Shown in pieces: positions 26,555-40,900 of a stretch of DNA of 64,000 nucleotides (positions are counted from its first letter, which is position 1; each line of letters begins with the position of its first letter). Source of the stretch: Calliopsis andreniformis (taxonomy: Eukaryota > Arthropoda > Insecta > Hymenoptera > Andrenidae). A program made the position numbers and the translations under genes. The DNA is taken from positions 496,001-560,000 of the forward strand of contig NW_027480423.1 in assembly GCF_051401765.1 (NCBI RefSeq), given 5' to 3'. The notes beneath the pieces were generated by a model. It saw only the letters and a list, made by a program, of their open reading frames with translations, ran no database searches and was not told where the DNA came from.

Positions 26555-27218
26555 TAGTGATGGTCATTTCTACGTACCGGGCAACCTAGGATTCACTCTA
26601 GGTCGTTGCTCCACCAGATCGATTAGTTAGGGCCTTAGAAGTCAACGCCCGTAGCATAAAATACAAAATAAATACAGCAGTTTTTCCATCGTATAAAACG
26701 GATAATTGCTACCAGTGTGAAAGTTATGGTCATTTCTAATTTCCGGGCAACCTAGGCTTCACCCTAGGGCGTTGTTCCACCAGATGGAATAGTTAGGGCC
26801 TAAGAAGTCAACGCCAGAAGCACAAAATACGATATAAATACAATAACTTTTCCATCGTACGAAACAAATAATTGCAACCAGTTTGGTAGTGATGGTCATT
26901 TCTACGTACCGGGCAACCTAGGATTCACTCTAGGTCGTTGCTCCACCAGATCGATTAGTTAGGGCCTTAGAAGTCAACGCCCGTAGCATAAAATACAAAA
27001 TAAATACAGCAGTTTTTCCATCGTATAAAACGGATAATTGCTACCAGTGTGAAAGTTATGGTCATTTCTAATTTCCGGGCAACCTAGGCTTCACCCTAGG
27101 GCGTTGTTCCACCAGATGGAATAGTTAGGGCCTAAGAAGTCAACGCCAGAAGCACAAAATACGATATAAATACAATAACTTTTCCATCGTACGAAACAAA
27201 TAATTGCAACCAGTTTGG
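26555..27218 (+). repeat. Perfect 332-bp tandem dimer duplication (copy A)
   Basis: Two successive 332-bp units, 26555-26886 and 26887-27218, appear identical, including the rare AGCACAAAATACG, TAGGTCGTTGC, CGATTAGTTAG and TCTAATTTCCGGGC spellings. The related strings near 12960-13290 and 16780-17110 contain this dimer only once, so here a single dimer was gained. The edges lie at A/G 26554/26886 and at T/C 26899/27231. Confidence 0.92.
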
Positions 27219-30200
27219 TAGTGATGGTCACTTCTACGTACCGGGCAACCTAGGCTTCACTCTACGGCGTTGCTTCACCAGATCGAATAGTTAGGGCCTT
27301 AGACGTCAACGCCCGATGCATAAAATATAAAATAAATAGAACAGTTTTTCCATCGTATAAAACGAATAATTGCTACCAGTGTGAAAGTTATGGTCACTTC
27401 TACGTTCCGGGCAACCTAGGCTTCACCCAAGGGCGTTGGTCCACCAGATCAAACAGTTAGGGCCTTAGAAGTCAACGCCAGAAGCATAAAATACGATATA
27501 AATACAGCAGCTTTTCCATCGTATAAAAGGAATAATTGCAAACAGTGTGAAAGTAATGGTCATTTCTACGTTCCGGGCAACCTAGGCTACACGCTAGGGC
27601 GTTGTTCCACCAGATCGAATAGTTAGGGCCTAAGAAGTCAACACCAGAAGAATAAAATACAATATAAATACAACAGCTTTTCCATCGTATAAAACGAATA
27701 ATTGCTACAAGTGTAAAAGTTATGGTCATTTCTACGTTCCGCGCAGCCTAGGCTTCACTCTAGGGCGGTGCTCCACCATATCGAATAGCTACGGCCTTAG
27801 AAGCCTACGCCTGAAGCATAAAATACAATAAAAATACAACGGTCTTTTCATCGTATAACAGGAATAATTGCAACAAGCGTGAAAGTAATGATCATTTCGG
27901 CGTTTCGGGCATCCTAGACTTAACTCTGAGGCATTGCTCCACCATATCGAATAGTTAGGGCCTAAGAAGACAACGCCAGAAGCATAAAATACCATATAAA
28001 TACAACAGTTTTTCCATTGTATAAAACGAATAATTGCTACCAGTGTAAAAGTTATGGTCATTTCTACGTTCCGGGCAACCTAGGCTACACCCTAGGGCGT
28101 TGTTCCACGAGATTGAATAGTTAGGGCCTAAGAAGTGAACGCCAGAAGCATAAAATACAATATAAATACAACAGTTTTTCCATCGTATAAAACGAATAAT
28201 TGCAACCAGTGTGAAAGTTATGGTCATTTCTACATTCCGAGCAACCTAGGCTTCACTCTAGGGCGTTGCTCCAACAGATTGAATAGTTAGGGCCTTAGAA
28301 GACAACGCCCGAGGCATAAAATGCATTAAAAATAGAACAGTTTTTCCATCGTATATAACGATTAATTGCTACCAGTGTGAAAGTTATGGTCATTTCTACC
28401 TTCCGAGCAACCTAGGCTTCACCCTAGGGCGTTGTACCACCAGATCGAATAGTTAGGGCCTAAGAAGTGACGCCAGAAGCATAAAATACGATATAAATAC
28501 AACAGCTTTTCCATCGTATAAAACAAATAATTGCAACCAGTTTGATAGTGATGGTCATTTCTACGTACCGGGCAACCTAGGATTCACTCTAGGGCGTTGC
28601 TCCACCAGATCGAATAGTTAGGGCCTTAGAAGTCAACACCAGAAGAATAAAATACAAAATAAATACAACAGCCTCTACAACGTATAAAACGAATAATTGC
28701 AACCTGTGTGAAGGTTATGGTCATATCTACGTTCCGGGCAACCTAGGCTTCACTCTAGGGCGTTGCTCCACCAGATCGAATAGTTAGTGCCTTAGAAGTC
28801 AACGCCAGAAGCATAAAATACAATATAAATACAACAGTTTTTCCATCGTATAAAACGATTAATTGCAACCAGTATGAAACTTATGGTCATTTCTACTTTC
28901 CGAGCAACCTAGGCTTCACCCTAGGGCGTTGCTCCAACAGATTGAATAGTTAGGGCCTTAGAAGTCAACGCCCGAACCATAAAATGCAAAAAAAATACAA
29001 CAGTGCTTCCATCATATAACAGGAATAATTGCAACCAGTGTGAAAGTTATGGTCATTTCTACATTCCGAGCAACCTAGAATTCACTATAGGGCGTTGCTC
29101 CACCAGATCGAATAGTTAGGTCCTTAGAAGTAAACGCCAGAAGCATAAAATACGATATAAATACAACAGCTTTTCCATCGTATAAAAGGAATAATTGCAA
29201 ACAGTGTGAAAGTAATGGTCATTTCTACGTTCCGGGCAAGCTAGGCTTCACCCTAGGCTGTTGTTCCACCAGATCGAATAGCTAGGGCCTAAGAAGAGAA
29301 CGCCAGAAGCATAAAATGCAATAAAAATGCAACAGTTTTTCCATCGTATAACAAGATTAATTGCAACCAGTTTGAAAGTGATGGCCAATTCTACTTTCCG
29401 GGCAACCTAGGCTTCATTCTAGGGCGTTGCTCCACCAGATCGAATAGTTAGTGCCTTAGAAGTCAACGCCAGAAGCATAAAATACAATATAAATACAACA
29501 GTTTTACCACCGTATAATACGAATAATCGCAACCAGTATGAAACTGATGGTCATTTCTACTTTCCGAGCAATCTAGGCTTCACTCTAGGGCGTTGCTCCA
29601 CCAGATCGAATAGATAGTGCCTTAGAAGTCAACGCCAGAAGCATAAAATACAATACAAATACAACATTTTTTCCATCGTATAAAACGAATAATTGCAACC
29701 AGTATAAAACTTATGGTCATTTCTACCTTCCGAGCAACCTAGGCTTCACCCTAGGGCGTTGCTCCTACAGATTGAATAGTTAGGGCCTTAGAAGTCAACG
29801 CCCGAACCATAAAATGCAAAAAAAATACAACAGTGTTTCCATCATATAACAGGAATAATTGCAACCAGTTTGGAAGTGATGGCCAATTCTACGTTCCGGG
29901 CAACCTAGGCTTCGCTCTAGGGCGTTGCTCCACCAGATCGAATAGATAGTGCCTTAGAAGTCAACGCCAGAAGCATAAAATACGATATAAATACAACAGC
30001 TGTTCCACCGTATAAAACGAATAATTGCAACCAGTATGAAACTTATGGACATTTCTACATTCCAAGCAACCTAGGCTTCACCCTAGGGCGTTGCTCCAAC
30101 AGATTGAATAGTTAGGGCCTTAGAAATCAACGCCCGAACCATAAAATGCAAAAAAAATACAACAGTGTTTCCATCATATAACAGGAATAATTGCAACCAG

Positions 30201-31875
30201 TTTGAAAGTGATGGCCAATTCTCTTTTCCGGGCAACCTAGGCTTCCCTCTAGGGCGTTGCTCCACCAGATCGAATAGTTCGCCGCCTTAGAACTCAACGC
30301 CAGAAGCATAAAATACAATTTAAATGCAACAGTTTTGCCATCGTATAAAACAAATAATTTCAACCAGTATGAAACTTATGGTCATTTCTACTTTCCGATC
30401 AACCTAGGATTCACCCTAGGGCGTTGCTCCAACGGATTGAATAGTCAGGGCCTTAGAAGTCAACGCCCGAACCATAAAATGCAATTAAAATACAGCAGTG
30501 TTTCCATCACATAACAGGAATAATTGCAACCAGTTTGAAAGTGATGGCCAATTCTACGTTCCGAGCAACCTAGTCTTCACTCTAGGGCGTTGCTCCACCA
30601 GATCGAATAGTTAGTGCCTTAGAAGTCAACGCCGGAAGCATAAAATACAATATAAATACAACAGTTTTTCCATCGTATAAAACGAATAATTGCAACCAGT
30701 TTGAAAGTGATGGCCAATTCTACGTTCCGGGCAACCTAGGTTTCACTACAGGGCGTTGCTCCACCAGACCGAATAGTTACGGCCTAAGAAGTCAACGCCA
30801 GAAGCATAAAATACGATATAAATACAACAGCTTTTCCATCGTATAAAACGAATAATTTCAACCAGTGTGAAAGTAATGGTCATTTCTACGTTCCAAGCAC
30901 CCTAGGCGTCACTCTAGGGCGTTGCTCCACCACATCTAATAGCTGCGGCCTTAGAAATCAACGCCAGAGGCATAAAATGCATTATAAATACAACAGCGTT
31001 TCCATCGTATAAAACGAATAATTGCAACCAGTGTGAAAGTTATGGTCATTTCCACATTCCGAGGAACCTAGGCTTCACTCTAGGGCGTTGCTCCACCAGA
31101 TCGAATAGTTAGTGCCTTAGAAGACAGCTCCAGAAGCATAAAATACAATATAAATACAACAGCTTTTCCATCGTATAAAACGAATAATTGCAACCAGTAT
31201 GAAACTTATGGTCATTTCTACTTTCCGAGCAACCTAGGCTTCACCCTAGGGCGTTGCTCCAACAGATTGAATAGTTAGGGCCTTAGAAGTCTACGCCCGA
31301 ACCATAAAATGGAAAAAAAATACAACAGTGTTTCCATCATATAACAGGAATAATTGCAACCAGTTTGAAAGTGATGGCCAATTCTCTTTTCCGGGCAACC
31401 TAGGCTTCCCTCTAGGGCGTTGCTCCACCAGATCGAATAGTTCGCCGCCTTAGAAGTCAACGCCAGAAGCATAAAATACAATATAAATACAACAGTTTTT
31501 CCATCGTATAAAACGAATAATTGCAACCAGTATGAAACTTATGGTCATTTTTACTTTCCGAGCAACCTAGGCTTCACCCTAGGGCGTTGCTCCAACAGAT
31601 TGAATAGTTAGGGCCTTAGAAGTCAACGCCCGAACCATAAAATGCAAAAAAAATACAACAGTGTTTCCATCATATAACAGGAATAATTGCAACCAGTTTG
31701 AAAGTGATGGCCAATTCTCTTTTCCGGGCAACCTAGGCTTCCCTCTAGGGCGTTGCTCCACCAGACCGAATAGTTCGCCGCCTTAGAAGTCAACGCCAGA
31801 AGCCTAAAATACAATATAAATGCAACAGTTTTTCCATCGTATAAAACAAATAATTGCAGCCAGTATGAAGCTTAT

Positions 31876-31977
31876 GGTCATTTCTACTTTCCGAGCAACC
31901 TAGGCTTCACCCTAGGGCGTTGTACCACCAGATCGAGTAGTTAGTGCCTAAGAAGTGAACGCCAGAAGCATAAAATA
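31876..31977 (+). repeat. Mosaic junction monomer between copies A and B
   Basis: Upstream sequence follows the end of the block (as at 47400-47528), and from about 31946 the sequence follows the start of the block (as at 16337). The stretch 31920-31945 (TGTACCACCAGATCGAGTAG then TTAGTG) agrees with neither flank. It does match a monomer two units further on (about 16647-16672 and 32255-32280), and that match extends from about 31876 to 31977. The junction therefore looks like at least two strand switches or a conversion patch, not a single clean crossover. Confidence 0.7.
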
Positions 31978-34900
31978 CAATATAAATACAACAGATTTTC
32001 CATCGTATAAAACGAATAATTGCAACCAGTGTGAAAGTTATGGTCATTTCTACATTCCGAGCAACCTAGGCTTCACTCTAGGGCGCTGCTCCAACTGATT
32101 GAATAGGTAGGGCCTTAGAAGACAACGCCCGAAGCATAAAATGCAATAAAAATAGAACAGTTTTTCCAACGTATATAACGAATAATTGCTACCAGTGTGA
32201 AAGTTATGGTCATTTCTACTTTCCGAGCAACCTAGGCTTCACCCTAGGGCGTTGTACCACCAGATCGAGTAGTTAGTGCCTAAGAAGTGAACGCCAGAAG
32301 CATAAAATACGATATAAATACAACAGCTTTTCCATCGTATAAAACAAATAATTGCAACCAGTTTGATAGTGATGGTCATTTCTACGTACCGGGCAACCTA
32401 GGATTCACTCTAGGTCGTTGCTCCACCAGATCGATTAGTTAGGGCCTTAGAAGTCAACGCCCGTAGCATAAAATACAAAATAAATACAGCAGTTTTTCCA
32501 TCGTATAAAACGGATAATTGCTACCAGTGTGAAAGTTATGGTCATTTCTAATTTCCGGGCAACCTAGGCTTCACCCTAGGGCGTTGTTCCACCAGATGGA
32601 ATAGCTAGGGCCTAAGAAGTCAACGCCAGAAGCATAAAATACGATATAAATACAATAACTTTTCCATCGTACGAAACAAATAATTGCAACCAGTTTGGTA
32701 GTGATGGTCACTTCTACGTACCGGGCAACCTAGGCTTCACTCTAGGGCGTTGCTTCACCAGATCGAATAGTTAGGGCCTTAGAAGTCAACGCCCGAAGCA
32801 TAAAATATAAAATAAATAGAACAGTTTTTCCATCGTATAAAACGAATAATTGCTACCAGTGTGAAAGTTATGGTCACTTCTACGTTCCGGGCAACCTAGG
32901 CTTCACCCAAGGGCGTTGCTCCACCAGATCAAACAGTTAGGGCCTTAGAAGTCAACGCCAGAAGCATAAAATACGATATAAATACAGCAGCTTTTCCATC
33001 GTATAAAAGGAATAATTGCAAACAGTGTGAAAGTAATGGTCATTTCTACGTTCCGGGCAACCTAGGCTACACGCTAGGGCGTTGTTCCACCAGATCGAAT
33101 AGTTAGGGCCTAAGAAGTCAACACCAGAAGAATAAAATACAATATAAATACAACAGCTTTTCCATCGTATAAAACGAATAATTGCTACCAGTGTAAAAGT
33201 TATGGTCATTTCTACGTTCCGGGCAGCCTAGGCTTCACTCTAGGGCGGTGCTCCACCATATCGAATAGCTACGGCCTTAGAAGCCTACGCCTGAAGCATA
33301 AAATACAATAAAAATACAACGGTCTTTTCATCGTATAACAGGAATAATTGCAACAAGCGTGAAAGTAATGATCATTTCGGCGTTTCGGGCATCCTAGACT
33401 TAACTCTGAGGCATTGCTCCACCAGATCGAATAGTTAGGGCCCAAGAAGACAACGCCAGAAGCATAAAATACCATATAAATACAACAGTTTTTCCATTGT
33501 ATAAAACGAATAATTGCTACCAGTGTAAAAGTTATGGTTATTTCTACGTTCCGGGCAACCTAGGCTACACCCTAGGGCGTTGTTCCACGAGATTGAATAG
33601 TTAGGGCCTAAGAAGTGAACGCCAGAAGCATAAAATACAATATAAATACAACAGTTTTTCCATCGTATAAAACGAATAATTGCAACCAGTGTGAAAGTTA
33701 TGGTCATTTCTACATTCCGAGCAAACTAGGCTTCACTCTAGGGCGTTGCTCCAACAGATTGAATAGTTAGGGCCTTAGAAGACAACGCCCGAGGCATAAA
33801 ATGCAATAAAAATAGAACAGTTTTTCCATCATATAACAGGAATAATTGCAACCAGTTTGAAAGTGACGGCCAATTCTACGTTCCGGGCAACCTATGCTTC
33901 ACTCTATTGCGTCGCTCCACCAGATCGAATAGTTAGTACCTTAGAAGTCAACGCCAGAAGCATAAAATACAATATAAATACAACAGTTTTTCCATCGTAT
34001 AAAACGAATAATTGCAACCAGTGTGCAAGTTATGGTCATTTCTACATTCTGAGCAACCTAGGACTCACTCTAGGGCGTTGTTCCACCAGATTGAATAGTT
34101 AGGGCCTAAGAAGTGAACGCCAGAAGCATAAAATACAATATAAATACAACAGTTTTTCCATCGTATAAAACGAATAATTGCAACCAGTGTGAAAGTTATG
34201 GTCATTTCTACATACCGGGCAACCTAGGATTCAGTCTAGGGCGTTGCTACACCAGATCGAATAGTTAGGGCCTTAGAAGTCAACGCCCGTAGCATAAAAT
34301 GCAAAATAAATACAACAGTTTTTCCATCGTATAAAACGGATAATTGCTACCAGTGTGAAAGTTATGGTCATTTCTAAGTTCCGGCCAACCTAGGCTGCAC
34401 TCTAGGGCGTTGCTCCACCAGATCGAATAGTTAGGGCCTTAGAAGTCAACGCCCGAAGCATAAAATACAAAATAAATAAAACAGTTTTTCCATCGTATAA
34501 AACCAAAAATTGCAAACAGTGTGAAAGATATGGACATTACTACGATCCGGGCTACCTAGGCTTCACTCTATGGCGTTCTTCCACCACATCGAATTGCAAC
34601 GGCCTCAGAAGTCAACGCCAGAAGCTGAAATGCAATATAAATATAACAGTTTTTGCATCGTGTAAAACGAATAATAGCAACCAGTGTGAAAGTTATTGTC
34701 ACTTCTACGTACCGGGCAACCTAGGCTTCACTCTAGGGCGTTGCTCCACCAGATCGAATAGTTAGGGCCTTAGAAGTCAACGCCCGTAGCATAAAATATA
34801 AAATAAATAGAACAGTTTTTCCATCGTATAAAACGAATAATTGCTACCAGTGTGAAAGTTATGGTCACTTCTACGTACCGGGCAACCTAGGCTTCACCCT

Positions 34901-37900
34901 AGGGCGTTGTACCACCAGATCGAATAGTTAGGGCCTAAGAAGTGAACGCCAGAAGCATAAAATACGATATAAAAACAACAGCTTTTCCATCGTATAAAAC
35001 AAATAATTGCTACCAGTGTAAAAGTTATGGTCATTTCTACGTTCCGGGCAGCCTAGGCTTCACTCTAGGGCGGTGCTCCACCATATCGAATAGCTACGGC
35101 CTTAGAAGCCTACGCCTGAAGCATAAAATACAATAAAAATACAACGGTCTTTTCATCGTATAACAGGAATAATTGCAACAAGCGTGAAAGTAATGATCAT
35201 TTCGGCGTTTCGGGCATCCTAGACTTAACTCTGAGTCACTGCTCCACCAGAGCGAATAGTTAGGGCCCAAGAAGTCAACGCCAGAAGCATAAAACACCAT
35301 ATAAATACAACAGTTTTTCCATTGTATAAAACGAATAATTGCCACCAGTGTAAAAGTTATGGTCATTTCTACATTCCGAGCAACCTAGGCTTCACTCTAG
35401 GGCGTTCCTCCAACAGATTGAATAGTTAGGGCCTTAGAAGACAACGCCCGAAGCATAAAATGCAATAAAAATACAACAGTTTTTCCATCGTATATAACGA
35501 ATAATTGCTACCAGTGTGAAAGTTATGGTCATTTCTACTTTCCGAGCAATCTAGGCTTCACCCTAGGGCGTTGTACAACCAGATCGAATAGTTAGGGCCT
35601 AAGAAGTGAACGCCAGAAGCATAAAATACGATATAAATAAAACAGCTTTTCCATCGTATAAAACAAATAATTGCAACCAGTTTGATAGTGATGGTCATTT
35701 CTACGTACCGGGCAACCTAGGCTTCACTCTAGGGCGTTGCTCCACCAGATCGAATAGTTAGGTCCTTAGAAGTCAACGCCCGTAGCATAAAATACAAAAT
35801 AAATACAACAGTTTTTCCATCGTATAAAACGGATAATTGCTACCAGTGTGAAAGTTATGGTCATTTCTACTTTTGGGGGCGACCTAGGCTTCACCCTAGG
35901 GCGTTGTTCCACCAGATGGAATAGTTAGGGCCTAAGAAGTCAACGCCAGAAGCATAAAATACGATATAAATGCAATAACTTTTCCATCGTACGAAACAAA
36001 TAATTGCAACCAGTTTGGTAGTGATGTTCACTTCTACGTACCGGGCAACCTAGGCTTCACTCTAGGGCGTTGCTTCACCAGATCGAATAGTTAGGGCCTT
36101 AGAAGTCAACGCCAGAAGCATAAAATACAATATAAATACAACAGTTTTTCCATCGTATAAAACGAATAATTGCAACCAGTGTGCAAGTTATGGTCATTTC
36201 TACATTCTGAGCAACCTAGGACTCACTCTAGGGCGTTGCTCCACCAGATCGAATAGTTAGGTCCTTAGAAGTAAACGCCAGAAGCATAAAATACGATATA
36301 AATACAACAGCTTTTCCATCGTATAAAACGAATAATTGCAACCAGTGTGAAAGTAATGGTCATTTCTACTTTCCGAGCACTCTAGGCGTCACTCTAGGGC
36401 GTTGCTTCACCACATCTAATAGCTACGGCCTTAGAAGTCAACGCCAGAGGCATAAAGTACAATATAAATACAACAGAGTTTCCATCGTATAAAACGAATA
36501 ATTGCAACCAGTGTGAAAGTTATGGTCATTTCTACATTCCGAGCAACCTAGGATTCACTCTAGGGCGTTGCTCCACCAGATCGAATAGTTAGGTCCTTAG
36601 AAGTAAACGCCAGAAGCATAAAATACGATATAAATGCAACAGCGTTTCCATCGTATAAAACGAATAATTGCAACAAGTGTGAAAGTTATGGTCATTTCTA
36701 CATTCCGAGCAACCTAGGATTCACTCTAGGGCGTTGCTCCACCAGATGGAATAGTTAGGTCCTTACAAGTAAACGCCAGAAGCATAAAATACGATATAAA
36801 TACAACAGCGTTTCCATCGTATAAAACGAATAATTGCAACCAGTGTGAAAGTTATGGTCATTTCTATATTCCGAGCAACCTAGAATTCACTATAGGGCGT
36901 TGCTCCACCAGATCGAATAGTTAGGTCCTTAGAAGTAAACGCCAGAAGCATAAAATACGATATAAATGCAACAGCTTTTCCATCGTATAAAAGGAATAAT
37001 TGCAAACAGTGTGAAAGTAATGGTCATTTCTACGTTCCGGGCAAGCTAGGCTTCACCCTAGGCTGTTGTTCCACCAGATCGAATAGCTAGGGCCTAAGAA
37101 GAGAACGCCAGAAGCATAAAATGCAATAAAAATACAACAGTTTTTCCATCGTATAACAAGATTAATTGCAACCAGTTTGAAAGTGATGGCCAATTCTACT
37201 TTCCGAGCAACCTAGGCTTCACCCTAGGGCGTTGCTCCTACAGATTGAATAGTTAGGGCCTTAGAAGTCAACGCCCGAACCATAAAATGCAAAAAAAAAT
37301 ACAACAGTGTTTCCATCATATAACAGGAATAATTGCAACCAGTTTGGAAGTGATGGCCAATTCTACGTTCCGGGCAACCTAGGCTTCCCTCTAGGGCGTT
37401 GCTCCACCAGATCGAATAGTTCGCCGCCTTAGAAGTCAACGCCAGAAGCATAAAATACAATTTAAATGAAACAGTTTTGCCATCGTATAAAACAAATAAT
37501 TTCAACCAGTATGAAACTTATGGTCATTTCTACTTTCCGATCAACCTAGGCTTCACCCTAGGGCGTTGCTCCAACGGATTGAATAGTCAGGGCCTTAGAA
37601 GTCAACGCCCGAACCCATAAAATGCAATTAAAATACAACAGTGTTTCCATCACATAACAGGAATAATTGCAACCAGTTTGAAAGTGATGGCCAACTCTAC
37701 GTTCCGAGCAACCTAGGCTTCACTCTAGGGAGTTGCTCCACCAGATCGAATAGTTAGTGCCTTAGAAGTCAACGCCGGAAGCATAAAATACAATATAAAT
37801 ACAACAGTTTTTCCATCGTATAAAACGAATAATTGCAACCAGTTTGAAAGTGATGGCCAATTCTACCTACCGGGCAACCTAGGCTTCACTCTAGGGCGTT

Positions 37901-40900
37901 GCTCCACCAGATCGAATAGTTAGTGCCTTAGAAGTCAACGCCAGAAGCATAAAATACGAAATAAATACAACAGCTTTTCCATCGTATAAAAGGAATAATT
38001 GCAAACAGTGTGAAAGTAATGGTCATTTCTACCTTCCGGGCAACCTAGGCTTCACCCAAGGGCGTTGCTCCACCAGATCAAACAGTTAGGGCCTTAGAAG
38101 TCAACGCCCGAAGCATAAAATATAAAATAAATAGAACAGTTTTTCCATCGTATAAAACGAATAATTGCTACCAGTGTGAAAGTTATGGTCGCTTCTACGT
38201 TCCGGGCAACCTAGGCTTCACCCTAGGGCGTTGTTCCACCAGATGGAATAGTTAGGGCCTAAGAAGTCAACGCCAGAAGCATAAAATACGATATAAATAC
38301 AACAGCTTTTCCATCGTATAAAACTAATAATTGCAACCAGTTTGATAGTGATGGTCATTTCTACGTACTGGGCAACCTAGGCTTCACTCTAGGGCGTTGC
38401 TCCACCAGATCGAATAGTGAGGGCCTTAGAAGTCAACGCCCGAAGCATAAAATACAAAATAAATAGAACAGTTTTTCCATCGTATAAAAGGAATAATTGC
38501 AAACAGTGTGAAAGTAATGGTCATTTCTACGTTCCGGGCAACCTAGGCTACACGCTAGGGCGTTGTTCCACCAGATCGAATAGTTAGGGCCTAAGAAGTC
38601 AACACCAGAAGAATAAAATACAATATAAATACAACAGCTTTTCCATCGTATAAAACGAATAATTGCTACCAGTGTAAAAGTTATGGTCATTTCTACGTTC
38701 CGGGCAGCCTAGGCTTCACTCTAGGGCGGTGCTCCACCATATCGAATAGCTGCGGCCTTAGAAGCCTACGCCTGAAGCATAAAATACATTAAAAATACAA
38801 CGGTCTTTTCATCGTATAACAGGAATAATTGCAACAAGCGTGAAAGTAATGATCATTTCGGCGTTTCGGGCATCCTAGACTTAACTCTGAGGCATTGCTC
38901 CACCAGATCGAATAGTTAGGGCCTAAGAAGACAACGCCAGAAGCATAAAATACCATATAAATACAACAGTTTTTTCATTGTATAAAACGAATTATTGCTA
39001 CCAGTGTAAAAGTTATGGTCATTTCTACGCTCCGGGCAACCTAGGCTACACCCTAGGGCGTTGTTCCACCAGATTGAATAGTTAGGGCCTAAGAAGTGAA
39101 CGCCAGAAGCATAAAATACAATATAAATACAACAGTTTTTCCATCGTATAAAACGAATAATTGCAACCAGTGTGAAAGTTATGGTCATTTCTACATACCG
39201 GGCAACCTAGGATTCAGTCTAGGGCGTTGCTACACCAGATCGAATAGTTAGGGCCTTAGAAGTCAACGCCCGTAGCATAAAATACAAAATAAATACAACA
39301 GTTTTTCCATCGTATAAAACGGATAATTGCTACCAGTGTGAAAGTTATGGTCATTTCTAAGTTCCGGCCAACCTAGGCTGCACTCTAGGGCGTTGCTCCA
39401 CCAGATCGAATAGTAAGGGCCTTAGAAGTCAACGCCCGAAGCATAAAATACAAAATAAATAAAACAGTTTTTCCATCGTATAAAACCAAAAATTGCAAAC
39501 AGTGTGAAAGATATGGACATTACTACGATCCGGGCTACCTAGGCTTCACTCTATGGCGTTCTTCCACCACATCGAATAGCAACGGCCTCGGAAGTCAACG
39601 CCAGAAGCTTAAATGCAATATAAATATAACAGTTTTTGCATCGTGTAAAACGAATAATAGCAACCAGTGTGAAAGTTATTGTCACTTCTACGTACCGGGC
39701 AACCTAGGCTTCACTCTAGGGCGTTGCTCCACCAGATCGAATAGTTAGGGCCTTAGAAGTCAACGCCCGTAGCATAAAATATAAAATAAATAGAACAGTT
39801 TTTCCATCGTATAAAACGAATAATTGCTACCAGTGTGAAAGTTATGGTCACTTCTACGTACCGGGCAACCTAGGCTTCACCCTAGGGCGTTGTACCACCA
39901 GATCGAATAGTTAGGACCTAAGAAGTGAACGCCAGAAGCATAAAATACGATATAAATACAACAGCTTTTCCATCGTATAAAACAAATAATTGCTACCAGT
40001 GTAAAAGTTATGGTCATTTCTACGTTCCGGGCAGCCTAGGCTTCACTCTAGGGCGGTGCTCCACCGTATCGAATAGCTACGGCCTTAGAAGCCTACGCCT
40101 GAAGCATAAAATACAATAAAAATACAACGGTCTTTTCATCGTATAACAGGAATAATTGCAACAAGCGTGAAAGTAATGATCATTTCGGCGTTTCGGGCAT
40201 CCTAGACTTAACTCTGAGGCACTGCTCCACCAGAGCGTATAGTTAGGGCCCAAGAAGTCAACGCCAGAAGCATAAAACACCATATAAATACAACAGTTTT
40301 TCCATTGTATAAAACGAATAATTGCCACCAGTGTAAAAGTTATGGTCATTTCTACATTCCGAGCAACCTAGGCTTCACTCTAGGGCGTTCCTCCAACAGA
40401 TTGAATAGTTAGGGCCTTAGAAGACAACGCCCGAAGCATAAAATGCAATAAAAATACAACAGTTTTTCCATCGTATATAACGAATAATTGCTACCAGTGT
40501 GAAAGTTATGGTCATTTCTACTTTCCGAGCAACCTAGGCTTCACCCTAGGGCGTTGTACAACCAGATCGAATAGTTAGGGCCTAAGAAGTCAACGCCCGT
40601 AGCATAAAATACAAAATAAATACAACAGTTTTTCCATCGTATAAAACGGATAATTGCTACCAGTGTGAAAGTTATGGTCATTTCTACTTTTGGGGGCAAC
40701 CTAGGCCTCACCCTAGGGCGTTGTTCCACCAGATGGAATAGTTAGGGCCTAAGAAGTCAACGCCAGAAGCATAAAATACGATATAAATACAACAGCTTTT
40801 CCATCGTACGAAACAAATAATTGCAACCAGTTTGATAGTGATGGTCACTTCTACGTACCGGGCAACCTAGGCTTCACTCTAGGGCGTTGCTCCACCAGAT

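Larger units (their letters stand above)
16311..31919 (+). repeat. 15.6-kb tandem block, copy A (94 monomers)
   Basis: Direct tandem duplication partner of 31920-47528, with a constant offset of 15609 bp (94 monomers plus five bases). Every monomer string checked, including private indels, recurs at that offset. Examples are the missing base in GAAGTGACGCC near 28468, the extra base in CGAACCCATAAAATGC near 22005, and A9 instead of A8 near 21682. Four substitutions between copies were noticed: 19018 T/34627 G, 19959 T/35568 G, 23806 T/39415 A and 28309 C/43918 A. The left edge is blurred between 16311 and 16341 by monomer homology. The left half resembles the marker-bearing domain; the right half (from about 20500) is rich in CCAACAGATTG and poly-A monomers. 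Confidence 0.95.
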
